This document shows positions 26,421-34,758 of a stretch of DNA of 64,000 bases, piece after piece. A program made the translations under genes and the position numbers. Under the pieces are notes generated by a model. It was given only the letters and a program-made list of their open reading frames with translations. It had not been told where the DNA came from and searched no databases. Within the stretch, counting starts at the first letter, position 1. Each line of letters starts with the position of its first letter. The stretch spans positions 1 through 64,000 of the forward strand of contig NZ_JBHUOQ010000005.1 in assembly GCF_042686195.1 (NCBI RefSeq). The letters run 5' to 3'. Source of the DNA: Corticicoccus populi. Lineage in GTDB: Bacteria; Bacillota; Bacilli; Staphylococcales; Salinicoccaceae.

Positions 26421-27472
26421 AGTTCCTTTCCTCCTTTATGTGCCAGATATAAGAAGAAAGGCACGCCGATTAAAGATATCAAGGCACCGATCGGTATTTC
26501 ATAAGGCGCGTTCAATGTTCTTGCGAATAAGTCTGCGACAACGACGAGCAGTGCACCGAGAATCGCACTGACAGGTATAATCCATCTGTAATCATAACCG
26601 ACCAGTTTACGGGTCAGGTGCGGTACAATGAGCCCGACAAAGCTTACTGCACCCACAACAGATACCGCAAGTCCGGCAAGAATCACAATGATAATAATAC
26701 TGATAATCTTTGTTTTCACAGTATTCTCGCCAAGCCCGATCGCAACTTCTTCACCCAGACTCAAAATCGTAATCGACCGGGAAATGATAACTGCCATCAC
26801 CAGCATGATGAGAAGTACCGGTGTAATCACCATAAGATGTTCCCATCTTGTGCTCGACACACCACCGGCAAACCAAAACGCAATATCCTGTCCGACATTA
26901 AAATAAAGTGAGACCCCTTCACTTAATGCCCCAAGAAGGGCGCTGACAGCAGCACCGGCAAGTACAAGCCTGATAGGTGTCAGACCGTTTTTACTGAGAG
27001 AACCGATACCGTAAACGAGTCCTGCCCCAATCGCAGCACCGACAAATGAAAACAGTACTGTATATACATAGGACAGGCCTGGAAAGAATGAAAAACTGAT
27101 TGCGAGCATAAAGACAGCACCTGAGTTTAGACCGAGAAGACCTGAGTCAGCGAGCGGGTTCCTTGTCATCCCCTGCATTAAAGCACCTGCGACACTAAAG
27201 GCCATACCGACCATTGCGGCGCCTATAATTCTCGGAAATCTGAGCTCCCAGATAATCTGATGCTGGCTCACGGAGCTGTCGTAACGGAATAACGCTTCTG
27301 CGACAGTTCCCGTATCAATATCCGCCGCACCCAGTGAAATGGATATCACAAATGAAATCATCAGTGCGATTAACCCGAATATAATAATGACCATCCCGCG
27401 CACAGGACGGGCAGTCTTCTTCACAGCTTTGACTTGTTCACCGCTGCTTTGTTTTTTATTTGATGTATACAT
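26417..27472 (-). CDS. FecCD-family iron-siderophore ABC permease
   Basis: A permease of 351 residues with the same motifs as its partner (LRFPRIIGAAMVGMAFSVAG, NPLADSGLLGLNSGA, SFVGLIVPHLTRKLVG). A GTG at 27520 would overlap the ATPase gene, but the ATG at 27472 lies eight bases after AAAGGA and gives MYTSNKKQ, so I use it. Confidence 0.9.
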   Translation of the reverse strand: MYTSNKKQSSGEQVKAVKKTARPVRGMVIIIFGLIALMISFVISISLGAADIDTGTVAEALFRYDSSVSQHQIIWELRFPRIIGAAMVGMAFSVAGALMQGMTRNPLADSGLLGLNSGAVFMLAISFSFFPGLSYVYTVLFSFVGAAIGAGLVYGIGSLSKNGLTPIRLVLAGAAVSALLGALSEGVSLYFNVGQDIAFWFAGGVSSTRWEHLMVITPVLLIMLVMAVIISRSITILSLGEEVAIGLGENTVKTKIISIIIIVILAGLAVSVVGAVSFVGLIVPHLTRKLVGYDYRWIIPVSAILGALLVVVADLFARTLNAPYEIPIGALISLIGVPFFLYLAHKGGKEL

Positions 27473-27509
27473 GTCACTAATCCTTTCTTCAGTATGGAGT
27501 GCTGTGTCA

Positions 27510-28298
27510 TTATTTATCACTCAGGTGATAGGACAAATAGATGGGGTTACTGCTGTAGGGGCAGTCCATCAAATCAGCCTCGATATTGAAGACACTTCTT
27601 AAATTCTGAACAGTCATAACATCCTTAGGTGTACCATCCATCACCAGCCGTCCGTCCTTCATCGCAATCATATAATCTGAAAATCTTGATGCATGATTTA
27701 AGTCATGAAGCACCATAATAATTGTGCGGTGTTCTTCAATATTAAGTTTTTGAAGCAGGAGCAGAATATCCAGCTGATGCGCCAGATCTAAATAAGTGGT
27801 CGGTTCATCAAGAATCAGCACATCTGTATCCTGTGCAAGTGACATCGCAATCCACACTCTCTGTCTCTGGCCTCCGGACAGTTCGCTGATTTGTCGGTCT
27901 TTAAATGCTTCGAGACCTGTCACTTCAATTGCCCAGTTAATATACTCATAATCCTTCTTACTCATTGAACCCATCGCCCGACGGTACGGAAAACGACCGT
28001 AGGATACCAGTTCAAATACAGACAATCCGCCGGGTGATTCGGCTGTCTGGGGCAGTATGGCCATCTGTTTCGCGATTTCTTTTGTATCCATCGTCTCAAT
28101 GGATTTCCCGTCCAAAAGAATCGTTCCTTCAGTTTTTTTCAACACCCGTGCAACAGTCTTTAGAAAAGTTGATTTTCCGCAGCCGTTCGGTCCGATAATA
28201 GTCGTGACCTTCTCTTTCGGTATTGAAACATTCAATCCGTCGATAATCAGCCGTTCACTGTACCCGACTTTTAGTTCGCTCACATCTATGGTACTCAA
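27510..28298 (-). CDS. Iron-siderophore ABC transporter ATP-binding protein (FecE/FhuC type)
   Basis: A 262-residue ATPase with Walker A GPNGCGKS, signature LSGGQRQRVWIAMSLAQ, Walker B VLILDEPTTYLD and switch VLHDLNHA. It is the first gene of the operon (ATPase, permease, permease, lipoprotein), directly behind a sigma-A promoter with a Fur box at the start site. Iron-limited expression is expected. Confidence 0.92.
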   Translation of the reverse strand: MSTIDVSELKVGYSERLIIDGLNVSIPKEKVTTIIGPNGCGKSTFLKTVARVLKKTEGTILLDGKSIETMDTKEIAKQMAILPQTAESPGGLSVFELVSYGRFPYRRAMGSMSKKDYEYINWAIEVTGLEAFKDRQISELSGGQRQRVWIAMSLAQDTDVLILDEPTTYLDLAHQLDILLLLQKLNIEEHRTIIMVLHDLNHASRFSDYMIAMKDGRLVMDGTPKDVMTVQNLRSVFNIEADLMDCPYSSNPIYLSYHLSDK

Positions 28299-28327
28299 AA
28301 CGAAAAGACCTCCTTAAACACACTAGC

Positions 28328-28346
28328 GACAATGAGAATCATTATC
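28328..28346 (-). promoter_or_regulatory. Fur box
   Basis: GACAATGAGAATCATTATC matches the 19-bp Fur consensus at 17 positions. It lies just downstream of the -10 of the ABC operon promoter, over the likely start site. Confidence 0.9.
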
Positions 28347-28352
28347 ATTTAA

Positions 28353-28381
28353 ATATTATTTCATTCCTACTATAAAGTCAA
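28353..28381 (-). promoter_or_regulatory. Promoter of the iron-uptake operon
   Basis: On the minus strand TTGACT (28376-28381), a 17-base spacer and TAATAT (28353-28358). The Fur box follows at once. Confidence 0.8.
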
Positions 28382-28445
28382 TTATTATTTATATATAAAA
28401 TCCTTTTAATGCCGGCTGTCGTTCAATACTTCAGAGTGACACACC

Positions 28446-29117
28446 TTACAATTCTTTAAGCTGTTTTAACTGCTCTCGTGACAACCGCCCGGCAAATGAC
28501 TGATTTTCCCTGACACCTGTACCAAAATGAAGTGCCGTAAATGTATCACGGTAATGAGAAACAGCATCTGCTTTTAAACCACCGCCCGGCATGATGGTAA
28601 TACCATATGTATCTGCAGATTTCTGTAAATCAGAAAGCAGATTAAAATTATCACCCGCACTGCCCGGGCCTCCGGCAGTTAAAATCGTTTTTACCTTTGG
28701 ATATTTACCAAGGGTTTTAAGTGCTGCATCCTTATCATCGATCTGGTCAAATGCTTTATGGAATACAATATCAAGGTGCCCTGCCACATCATTTACCGCC
28801 TTTAAAAAAGTTTCGTCGACTGCGTTATTCTCATTCAGCATCCCGATGACAATACCGGACGCCTTTGTCTCTCTAATAAACGAAATTTCATCAAGCATGA
28901 CAGCCTTATCCGTATCACTGTAAATAAAAGACTCGTTATGATTGCGGACCATGACATTTACCGGAATGTTTGAAGCGGTGGATGCCGCACGGATCAGACC
29001 GATACTCGGTGTCAAACCGTCCGCATCCATACTGCTGCAGAGCTCAATTCGGTCTGCCCCGTATCTTCCTGCATCCAAAACATCATCAAGCGTCACTGCT
29101 ATCACTTCAATTAACAT
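28446..29117 (-). CDS. cutC: Copper homeostasis protein CutC-like
   Basis: A TIM-barrel protein of 223 residues of the CutC family: MLIEVIAVTLDDVLDAGRYG, RIELCSS, TPSIGLIRAA, VMVRNHNESF and TILTAGGPGSA. The family was named for copper tolerance in E. coli but the biochemical role is not certain. The ATG at 29117 follows AGGGGAGA; earlier in-frame starts would overlap the NUDIX gene. Confidence 0.88.
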   Translation of the reverse strand: MLIEVIAVTLDDVLDAGRYGADRIELCSSMDADGLTPSIGLIRAASTASNIPVNVMVRNHNESFIYSDTDKAVMLDEISFIRETKASGIVIGMLNENNAVDETFLKAVNDVAGHLDIVFHKAFDQIDDKDAALKTLGKYPKVKTILTAGGPGSAGDNFNLLSDLQKSADTYGITIMPGGGLKADAVSHYRDTFTALHFGTGVRENQSFAGRLSREQLKQLKEL

Positions 29118-29127
29118 TCTATCTCCC

Positions 29128-29646
29128 CTAATCATAAATTGTTCCGTAACTATGCCGCATTTCAAACAGCATTTTAATGAACGTTTTTTTATAATGTATG
29201 AATGTTTCTTCATCAATCATTTCCATAATTTCATCACATTCCGCCCACTGTACAGCCTCCACCTCTTCAGTCGGCAGTTCGAGTGCTGCGATATCCAATT
29301 CTTTTTCTACAAGATAAATATCATCAAAACCCCGTTCAAAATTAATGGAACAATGCGGCCGGATTCCCTTCAAATCAATTTCGACACCGAGCTCCTCCAG
29401 TGTTTCACGCTCGGCAGCTGTTTCTGAAGTATCACCAGTCACAGCAGCACCACCGACAGAGACATCCCAAAGACCGGGCCATCTGTCTTTACTGTCGCGC
29501 CTTTTCTGAATCAGCATCTGTCCGTCTTTACTGAAAATGCAGACATGAACGACCAGGTGGTATCGTTCGTCTAAATATGTACCGCCCCGAACCATCGTTT
29601 CATCCATCTTCTGTCTGTCTTTATCATATAAATCCAATATTTCCAT
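29128..29646 (-). CDS. NUDIX hydrolase (isopentenyl-diphosphate-isomerase-like subgroup)
   Basis: A 172-residue NUDIX protein. The box is GAAVTGDTSETAAERETLEE, followed by LGV, with Asp in place of the first Glu. The N-terminal layout (LDLYDKDRQKMDETMVRGG, YHLVVHVCIFSKDGQMLIQKR) is that of YfcD-like proteins related to IPP isomerase. The substrate is unknown. It lies ten bases upstream of cutC, likely in one unit. Confidence 0.85.
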   Translation of the reverse strand: MEILDLYDKDRQKMDETMVRGGTYLDERYHLVVHVCIFSKDGQMLIQKRRDSKDRWPGLWDVSVGGAAVTGDTSETAAERETLEELGVEIDLKGIRPHCSINFERGFDDIYLVEKELDIAALELPTEEVEAVQWAECDEIMEMIDEETFIHYKKTFIKMLFEMRHSYGTIYD

Positions 29647-29719
29647 TACTGTAAAACTCCTTAGTCATCCTTCATTGTTTGTAAGTGTTGATTATAACGC
29701 TTAAATACTCGAGCCGCCA

Positions 29720-29752
29720 GAAAATCACTCCCGGAGAATCTCCGGGAGTGAT
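29720..29752 (-). terminator. Terminator after the ABC-F gene
   Basis: ATCACTCCCGGAGA pairs with TCCGGGAGTGAT and the minus strand continues TTTTCTGG. Confidence 0.85.
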
Positions 29753-29758
29753 GAATAA

Positions 29759-31372
29759 TTACTTCATTTTTTCTTTCGCATAATCATAATTGCCTTCAAA
29801 CTTCTGCAGACGTCCGTCTTTCAGCAAATATGTCGTATCGAACAGTCTGTTCAGAAAATATCTGTCATGGCTGACGGCAATCATGGTACCGTCATATTGA
29901 CTTAACGCATCTTCAAGCGTTTCCTTTGCCTCAATGTCCAGATGATTCGTCGGTTCATCAAGTATTAAAACATTGAAATCCTGATTAACAATCTGTGCCC
30001 ACCTGAGACGCATCTTCTCACCACCGGATAACTGACTGACTTTCTTAAAGACATCTTCCCCGTAAAACATAAACTGTGCGAGGAGATACCTTGCTCTGCC
30101 TTCTGTCACACTCACGGTATCCCTGAATATTTCGATGATTGACATATCTTCTGTATCACTGAAAGTATGCTGTGACAAGTAGCCGACTCTAATATTCCCG
30201 GCAGCATAGACTGTGCCCTCATCCGGCACCACTTCTTTAAGAAGAAGCTTTAAAATAGTACTTTTACCGGTACCGTTATCTCCAATTACAGCAGCATGTT
30301 CCCCACGGCGCACCAGCATATCAATATCTTCAAATAAGATAGTGTCATACATTTTTGAAACGCTGTCGAATGAAAATACATCATCCGATACCCGTTTCCC
30401 TTCCTTCAATGCCATATTCATTTTTCTCTTTTCCATCACCGGCTGATCCAGAAGCTTAATACGCGCGAGCGCCTTCTCCATACTTTTCGCCCGCCGGAAC
30501 ATTGCCGCATTCGGCGGCTTCGCCTGTGACGCCCACTCTCTTAACTGCTTAATTGACTGCTTCATTTTTTGAATCTTTTTCTGCTGTGTTTTATAAGATT
30601 CGAATTCTCTTAAAATCCGTGCCTCTTTTTCTTTCATGAAAAAAGAGTAGCTGCCGTGATAAACATGCAGCTTTCCCTGATCGATTTCAACAATCTGAGA
30701 AACCGTTTCATCGAGGAAATAACGGTCATGGGAAACAATAACAACCGCACCTTTATATTGTTTCAAAAATGAAGTCAGCCATTCAATAGATGAAATATCC
30801 AGATGATTTGTCGGTTCATCCAAAAGTAGCAGTGACGGCTCTCTAAGAAGAATCTGCGCCAGCCCCATCTTGGTCCGTTCACCGCCCGACAGCCTTTCAA
30901 AAGGCGCATCCAGCAGATGATCTATCTTTAAGCCGTGCGCAACCCGCCTGATCCGGCTGTCTTTTTGATATCCCTCTTTTTCTTCAAATGATTCCTGTAA
31001 TTTTGAATAGCGCTTCAAGAGCTTCTCTAAATCTGCATCTGTATCAGTCATTTGTTCTTCAAGCTCAGCCATTGCCGCTTCAATATCCAACAGCGCCTGA
31101 AATACCTCACCCAGACATTCATAGACTGTTTGGTCTTTTGGATACTCCGGAATCTGGTCCAGAAGACCGATTGTCGTTTCTCTTCCCCAGCTGATCCACC
31201 CCTCTGTCGGTGGTTCAATATCCGCCATCATCTTCAACAATGTCGTTTTTCCTTCGCCGTTTCTGCCGACAAGCCCGATACAGTCGCCTCTATTAAGCTC
31301 AAGCTTAATATCTTCAAAAATCTTATCTCCCGTGTAATCTTTTGACACCTGGGACATATTTAATATATTCAT
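29759..31372 (-). CDS. ABC-F family ATPase, probably ribosome-protection type
   Basis: A 537-residue soluble protein with two ABC domains and no membrane helices. Walker A motifs are GRNGEGKT and GDNGTGKS, signatures LSGGERTK and LSGGEKMR, and both Walker B motifs read LDEPTNHLD. The linker between domains (about 240-325) is charged and helical, with WASQAKPPNAAMFRRAKSMEK, the arm that enters the ribosomal E site. Domain comparison alone does not say which subfamily. The leader peptide and refolding 5' region suggest antibiotic-inducible expression as for Vga, Msr or VmlR, but a housekeeping translation factor is possible. Confidence 0.85.
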   Translation of the reverse strand: MNILNMSQVSKDYTGDKIFEDIKLELNRGDCIGLVGRNGEGKTTLLKMMADIEPPTEGWISWGRETTIGLLDQIPEYPKDQTVYECLGEVFQALLDIEAAMAELEEQMTDTDADLEKLLKRYSKLQESFEEKEGYQKDSRIRRVAHGLKIDHLLDAPFERLSGGERTKMGLAQILLREPSLLLLDEPTNHLDISSIEWLTSFLKQYKGAVVIVSHDRYFLDETVSQIVEIDQGKLHVYHGSYSFFMKEKEARILREFESYKTQQKKIQKMKQSIKQLREWASQAKPPNAAMFRRAKSMEKALARIKLLDQPVMEKRKMNMALKEGKRVSDDVFSFDSVSKMYDTILFEDIDMLVRRGEHAAVIGDNGTGKSTILKLLLKEVVPDEGTVYAAGNIRVGYLSQHTFSDTEDMSIIEIFRDTVSVTEGRARYLLAQFMFYGEDVFKKVSQLSGGEKMRLRWAQIVNQDFNVLILDEPTNHLDIEAKETLEDALSQYDGTMIAVSHDRYFLNRLFDTTYLLKDGRLQKFEGNYDYAKEKMK

Positions 31373-31373
31373 T

Positions 31374-31550
31374 ATTTACTTCCTCCAAATTTGGATGAGG
31401 AAGCATTGTGTTTTAGATGCTCCTCATCACTTGATAATTAAAAAAGACAGACTCCGCCAATTTAGAGGAAGCAATCGCAAATTGACTGCGGACAGTTTGT
31501 AAAAACCGGCTGCAGATATCACCAAGTAAACACATCTAAAACACCTCCGT
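31374..31550 (-). promoter_or_regulatory. Attenuator-like leader of the ABC-F gene
   Basis: In the mRNA three pairings compete. GTGTTTTAGATG at the leader start pairs with CATCTAAAACAC. GATGAGGAGCAT pairs with ATGCTTCCTCATC (one bulged base). CTTCCT pairs with AGGAAG, which is the ABC-F ribosome site, around CCAAATTTGG. A second copy of the sequence GCTTCCTCTAAATTGG lies inside the leader peptide frame. Translation of the leader would shift the balance and expose the ABC-F ribosome site. A T-run (minus strand CTGTCTTTTTT) near 31441 could also mark a terminator. The 367-base gap upstream of the ABC-F gene is filled by this leader and its promoter. Confidence 0.6.
31413..31535 (-). CDS. Leader peptide, 40 residues, upstream of the ABC-F gene
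   Basis: A short frame starting at ATG 31533-31535, eight bases after GGAGG. It begins MCLLGDICSR and ends QVMRSI, and lies in the 5' leader of the ABC-F mRNA. Bases from just before its start (GTGTTTTAGATG) are exactly complementary to CATCTAAAACAC at its stop. The layout is that of drug-responsive attenuation leaders, where ribosome stalling on the peptide frees the downstream gene. The peptide has no known relative that I recognise. Confidence 0.65.
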   Translation of the reverse strand: MCLLGDICSRFLQTVRSQFAIASSKLAESVFFNYQVMRSI

Positions 31551-31569
31551 TCATAATTATAGTAACTAT

Positions 31570-31598
31570 ATTATAATAGGAAATCTTTCAGTTATCAA
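31570..31598 (-). promoter_or_regulatory. Promoter of the ABC-F leader transcript
   Basis: On the minus strand TTGATA (31593-31598), a 17-base spacer and a perfect TATAAT (31570-31575). Confidence 0.82.
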
Positions 31599-31739
31599 TA
31601 TTCTGAAAATAAATAACTGGCTATCTCTATTCCATTAAATTATTCTTAAATGTTTTCGGACATTTTTCTTTTAGAATATGGACTGTCCTGTGATATATTG
31701 GGATAAATTGATGAAATATACTTACGGGGAGGCTCATTC

Positions 31740-32630
31740 ATGACAAAAAACTTTGCGCCGGTTTTCGTACTTCTGGCGGCAGTACTGTGGGGAACAACAG
31801 GGACAGCCAAATCATTCGGTCCGGAAGATGTGGACAGTATTTCAATGGGTGTTGTCCGGCTCGCATTCGGGGGACTTACCCTCCTTATTGTCAGCAGATT
31901 GATGGGGAAACTCGATTTTTCAGGATGGCCGTTACATATTGTTTTCACCGCTGCGCTCTCTATGGCGCTTTTCCAGCCGTTCTTTTTCAGTGCTGTTGAT
32001 TTAACAGGGGTTGCCGTCGGTACAGTCGTCTCCATCGGCAGTGCCCCGGTATTTTCAGGTATTATTGAATGGCTGTTTTTTAAAACTAAACCCGCACTCA
32101 CCTGGTACCTTTCGACATTACTTGCGATTACGGGATGTATCATTCTGATGTTTAACTCGGCGTCTGTCACCGTTCATCCTCTCGGGGTCATGTCCGGGCT
32201 CGGAGCGGGTATCTCTTTTGCAGCCTTTACATTAACAAATTCAAGGATTGTCAGAAAGAAGGACCCTATCGCATGTATGGGAGTAGTGTTTACAGTCAGT
32301 GCAATAATGCTGTCACCGACAGTGTTATTTATAGATTTCTCATGGATAACAGAATCTGCCGGCATCGGTTCCGCACTGTTTATCGGTTTTATCGCAACCG
32401 CCCTCGCATATTATTTATTCGGCGTCGGACTCAAAAATGTCCAGGCATCAACTGCCGTGACACTGTCACTCGCTGAACCTTTGACAGCTTCCATCCTCGG
32501 TGTGTTTCTTGTCGGGGAAGTACTGGACTTTTACTCATGGACCGGACTGATTATGCTGCTCGCAGGTATTATTATTTTAGTTTTACAGTCCAGAATGGAC
32601 AGAGCACGTCTTGAAAACATTACAGAATAA
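31740..32630 (+). CDS. EamA family (DMT superfamily) transporter
   Basis: A 296-residue protein with ten predicted helices formed by two repeats of five, the EamA/RhaT fold. Motifs are FVLLAAVLWGTTGTAKSFGP at the N-terminus and LAEPLTASILGVFLVGE in the second repeat. The family moves metabolites or amino acids, in or out; the substrate is unknown. GGGGAGG precedes the ATG. It is a single-gene unit divergent from the ABC-F leader. Confidence 0.87.
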   Translation: MTKNFAPVFVLLAAVLWGTTGTAKSFGPEDVDSISMGVVRLAFGGLTLLIVSRLMGKLDFSGWPLHIVFTAALSMALFQPFFFSAVDLTGVAVGTVVSIGSAPVFSGIIEWLFFKTKPALTWYLSTLLAITGCIILMFNSASVTVHPLGVMSGLGAGISFAAFTLTNSRIVRKKDPIACMGVVFTVSAIMLSPTVLFIDFSWITESAGIGSALFIGFIATALAYYLFGVGLKNVQASTAVTLSLAEPLTASILGVFLVGEVLDFYSWTGLIMLLAGIIILVLQSRMDRARLENITE

Positions 32631-32634
32631 CATC

Positions 32635-32670
32635 AAAGCTGTCCCTTCAAATTGACGGGGCAGCTTTAAT
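32635..32670. terminator. Terminator between the EamA gene and the HAAS-DUF4097 gene
   Basis: AAAGCTGTCCC pairs with GGGGCAGCTTT, including one G-U pair. Confidence 0.75.
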
Positions 32671-32674
32671 TGAA

Positions 32675-33664
32675 TTAGTTTGCTTTAATTTTAATGGCAC
32701 CCATATCTGTATGAAACTCTGCAGTATAGTCTGCATTTTGGGAATATGAATAATCCAGTTCATTTTGTACTTTACCGAGATTTGTTTTTGTCGTTACTCT
32801 CGTATTTTCCGGCATTTTTCTATAGTGTGCATTAATCGCACCCATATTCGTCTTTGCCTTAATATTACTGTCAGGATTCAAGTTCGATGCATCAATTTTC
32901 CCCATATCTGTGTGAAGGTCATATGCATTCGCATCCACATCAGTGAGTGTCACACTGCCCATATTTGATTCCGACTGTATGGAATCAAATGTACCGGACT
33001 GTACTTTAACAGAACCCATATTGGTATAAAACACACCTCTGACACCAATTAGATTATCCGTCTTAATAGAGCCCATATCCGTTCTGATATTAAACTGTTT
33101 TGCTGACAGCCCTTCAATTGATACGGACCCCATACTTGTTTTTATCATTAAATTCTCCAGATTTACCGGCCAGTAAATCGTCAGTCTGTCATTTTGAGAG
33201 GATCCCCGCTGCTTGATCAATTTAAAAAATGATCCAAGCCCCGCCTCATCTCTTGCATTTTTATGATTAATTTCCAGTACATTCTGATTCACCGTGTATT
33301 CAAACCGGCCGTTTTCCGAATGACTGTGAAACTCCATGTCGAATGACTCACTTTGAACAATTGTCACTTTTAACGACTCGCCGTTTATATCTATCTCACT
33401 GATATCTTCAGGATTAAAATCCTCAGGTACATTTGAAACAGTGAATTTCGGTACGGACGCTTCCGTTTCATTTTCTTCCATCAAAAGAATCTCTTTTGCG
33501 ACCGTTTCAGGATCTCCAAGCTCCTTTAAAATCTCCGCTTCACTTTCTCCATTGTTCAGCGCTTCATCAATATGACTTTGATACTCGTTTAAAATCTCGT
33601 TACGTTCTGATGGTGCCAGACTTCTTAATTCTCTTTCAAGTGTTCTAATAAAATCTCTTGTCAT
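32675..33664 (-). CDS. HAAS and DUF4097 beta-helix protein
   Basis: A 329-residue protein. Residues 1-65 form a HAAS (DUF1700-like) helical domain (FIRTLERELRSLAPSERNEI, GDPETVAKEILLM). The remainder is a DUF4097 beta solenoid with eight turns of about 20-22 residues, each with T(N/D)MG(S/A/K)(I/V), for example SMGSV, DMGSI, NMGSV, DMGKI and NLGKV. It follows a PadR regulator by five bases. PadR-HAAS pairs occur widely in Firmicutes as sensor and regulator modules; what this one senses is not known. The ATG at 33664 follows AAGGGAG. Confidence 0.82.
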   Translation of the reverse strand: MTRDFIRTLERELRSLAPSERNEILNEYQSHIDEALNNGESEAEILKELGDPETVAKEILLMEENETEASVPKFTVSNVPEDFNPEDISEIDINGESLKVTIVQSESFDMEFHSHSENGRFEYTVNQNVLEINHKNARDEAGLGSFFKLIKQRGSSQNDRLTIYWPVNLENLMIKTSMGSVSIEGLSAKQFNIRTDMGSIKTDNLIGVRGVFYTNMGSVKVQSGTFDSIQSESNMGSVTLTDVDANAYDLHTDMGKIDASNLNPDSNIKAKTNMGAINAHYRKMPENTRVTTKTNLGKVQNELDYSYSQNADYTAEFHTDMGAIKIKAN

Positions 33665-33669
33665 TTTAT

Positions 33670-33996
33670 TCATCTCCCTTGTGTTAATGTTTCTTCCAGT
33701 AACTGATTCACTGCTTTCACATAAACTGTCCATTCACTGTGAACTGTTTCGAGTCTCGTTTCTCCCTGTTCATTCAAAACATAATATTTCCGTGCCGGTC
33801 CTTCTGTAGATTCTTCAAAGTATGTTCTCAAATATCCTTCTTTAACCAGCCGTCTTAACAAAGGGTACAGTGTACCGTCCGCAATATCGATATACTTGCC
33901 GATATTCTGTGCCAGCTGATAGCCGTACTGCTCTTTTTCTTTAATGAATGCAAGGACACATAACTCAAGTGAACCCTTTTTAAATTGAGTATTCAT
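33670..33996 (-). CDS. PadR family transcriptional regulator
   Basis: A 108-residue winged-helix regulator: FKKGSLELCVLAFIKEKEQY, DGTLYPLLRRLVKEGYL and ARKYYVLNEQGETRL are PadR hallmarks, with a short dimer helix at the end. The ATG at 33996 follows AGGAGG; a GTG at 34002 is an alternative. It is the first gene of a two-gene unit with the HAAS-DUF4097 protein, and likely controls it. The region 34021-34066 upstream has repeats of ACTATTA/TTACTA and TACTGAATAAT that may hold the operator. Confidence 0.87.
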   Translation of the reverse strand: MNTQFKKGSLELCVLAFIKEKEQYGYQLAQNIGKYIDIADGTLYPLLRRLVKEGYLRTYFEESTEGPARKYYVLNEQGETRLETVHSEWTVYVKAVNQLLEETLTQGR

Positions 33997-34116
33997 ATTC
34001 ACCCTCCTGACTATTGCTCACTACTATTTATTATTCAGTACTTAATAGTAATATACAACTTACTACTGAATAATGCAAGGTATTGAATAAAATTTTATAT
34101 AATTAAATAAAATAAG

Positions 34117-34141
34117 CCCTTCCGAATCTCTCCGGAAGGAC
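34117..34141 (-). terminator. Terminator after mhqD
   Basis: CCTTCCG pairs with CGGAAGG and the minus strand continues with TTATTTTATTT. Confidence 0.75.
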
Positions 34142-34151
34142 CTTCAGCTCA

Positions 34152-34745
34152 TTATTTGTTTAACCATTCACGTGCTTTAAGCACTGCTTCTTTTGTCAGC
34201 CTGTGCCCCTCAACAAAAGTTGTACTCACTTTTGCATGACGTTCTTTAAACAAACGGATGACACGCTCGCTCTCTGCTTCAGGCACCATTGGATCATTAT
34301 TGCCAAGTGAGAGAAACACATTCAGTTCACTCATATCTTTTGTATTTTCTGTAATATCCACCGGGTACATCGGTGCAAATAAAACTGCCCGCTTAAACTC
34401 TGCTTCTTCCTTTAAGAGCATATTAACCGCAATATTTGAACCGTTTGAAAAACCGACAAACACAACGTTTTCCATTTTAAAATCATGTTTCAAAGACTGT
34501 TCCCTGATAAACTGAAATAATGATTCGCCGCGTTTTTCCAAATCCTGAAGGTCATATTTTCCTTCTCCGTGACGCTTAAAGAAACGGTTCATGCCATTTT
34601 CCTGAATTTCACCGCGTACTGAAAGAATGCTGAAATCAGGGTTTAATGTTTTCGCAAGCGGCAGAAGATCATGTTCTGTTCCGCCTGTACCATGCAGCAG
34701 TACAAAAACATAAGGACTTTTACCTTCTATATATATGTGTTCCAT
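34152..34745 (-). CDS. mhqD: MhqD-like alpha/beta hydrolase
   Basis: A 197-residue hydrolase of the carboxylesterase/phospholipase family. The oxyanion region VLLHGTGGTEHDLLPLA is followed by nucleophile Ser in VGFSNGSN, Asp in LGNNDPMVP and His in VEGHRLT. It is the last gene of an mhqRED-type operon, where MhqD helps in quinone and aromatic stress resistance. It lies 13 bases after the dioxygenase gene. Confidence 0.88.
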   Translation of the reverse strand: MEHIYIEGKSPYVFVLLHGTGGTEHDLLPLAKTLNPDFSILSVRGEIQENGMNRFFKRHGEGKYDLQDLEKRGESLFQFIREQSLKHDFKMENVVFVGFSNGSNIAVNMLLKEEAEFKRAVLFAPMYPVDITENTKDMSELNVFLSLGNNDPMVPEAESERVIRLFKERHAKVSTTFVEGHRLTKEAVLKAREWLNK

Positions 34746-34758
34746 AAATTATCCTCCT

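Noticed and set aside
26618..26911. Two overlapping plus-strand frames opposite the FecCD permease
   Set aside because: Shadow frames of a well-supported permease; low-complexity Thr/Ile composition and no start site.
31646..32170. 174-residue minus-strand frame opposite the EamA transporter
   Set aside because: Shadow of the transporter reading; no membrane or domain pattern and it overlaps the divergent promoter area.
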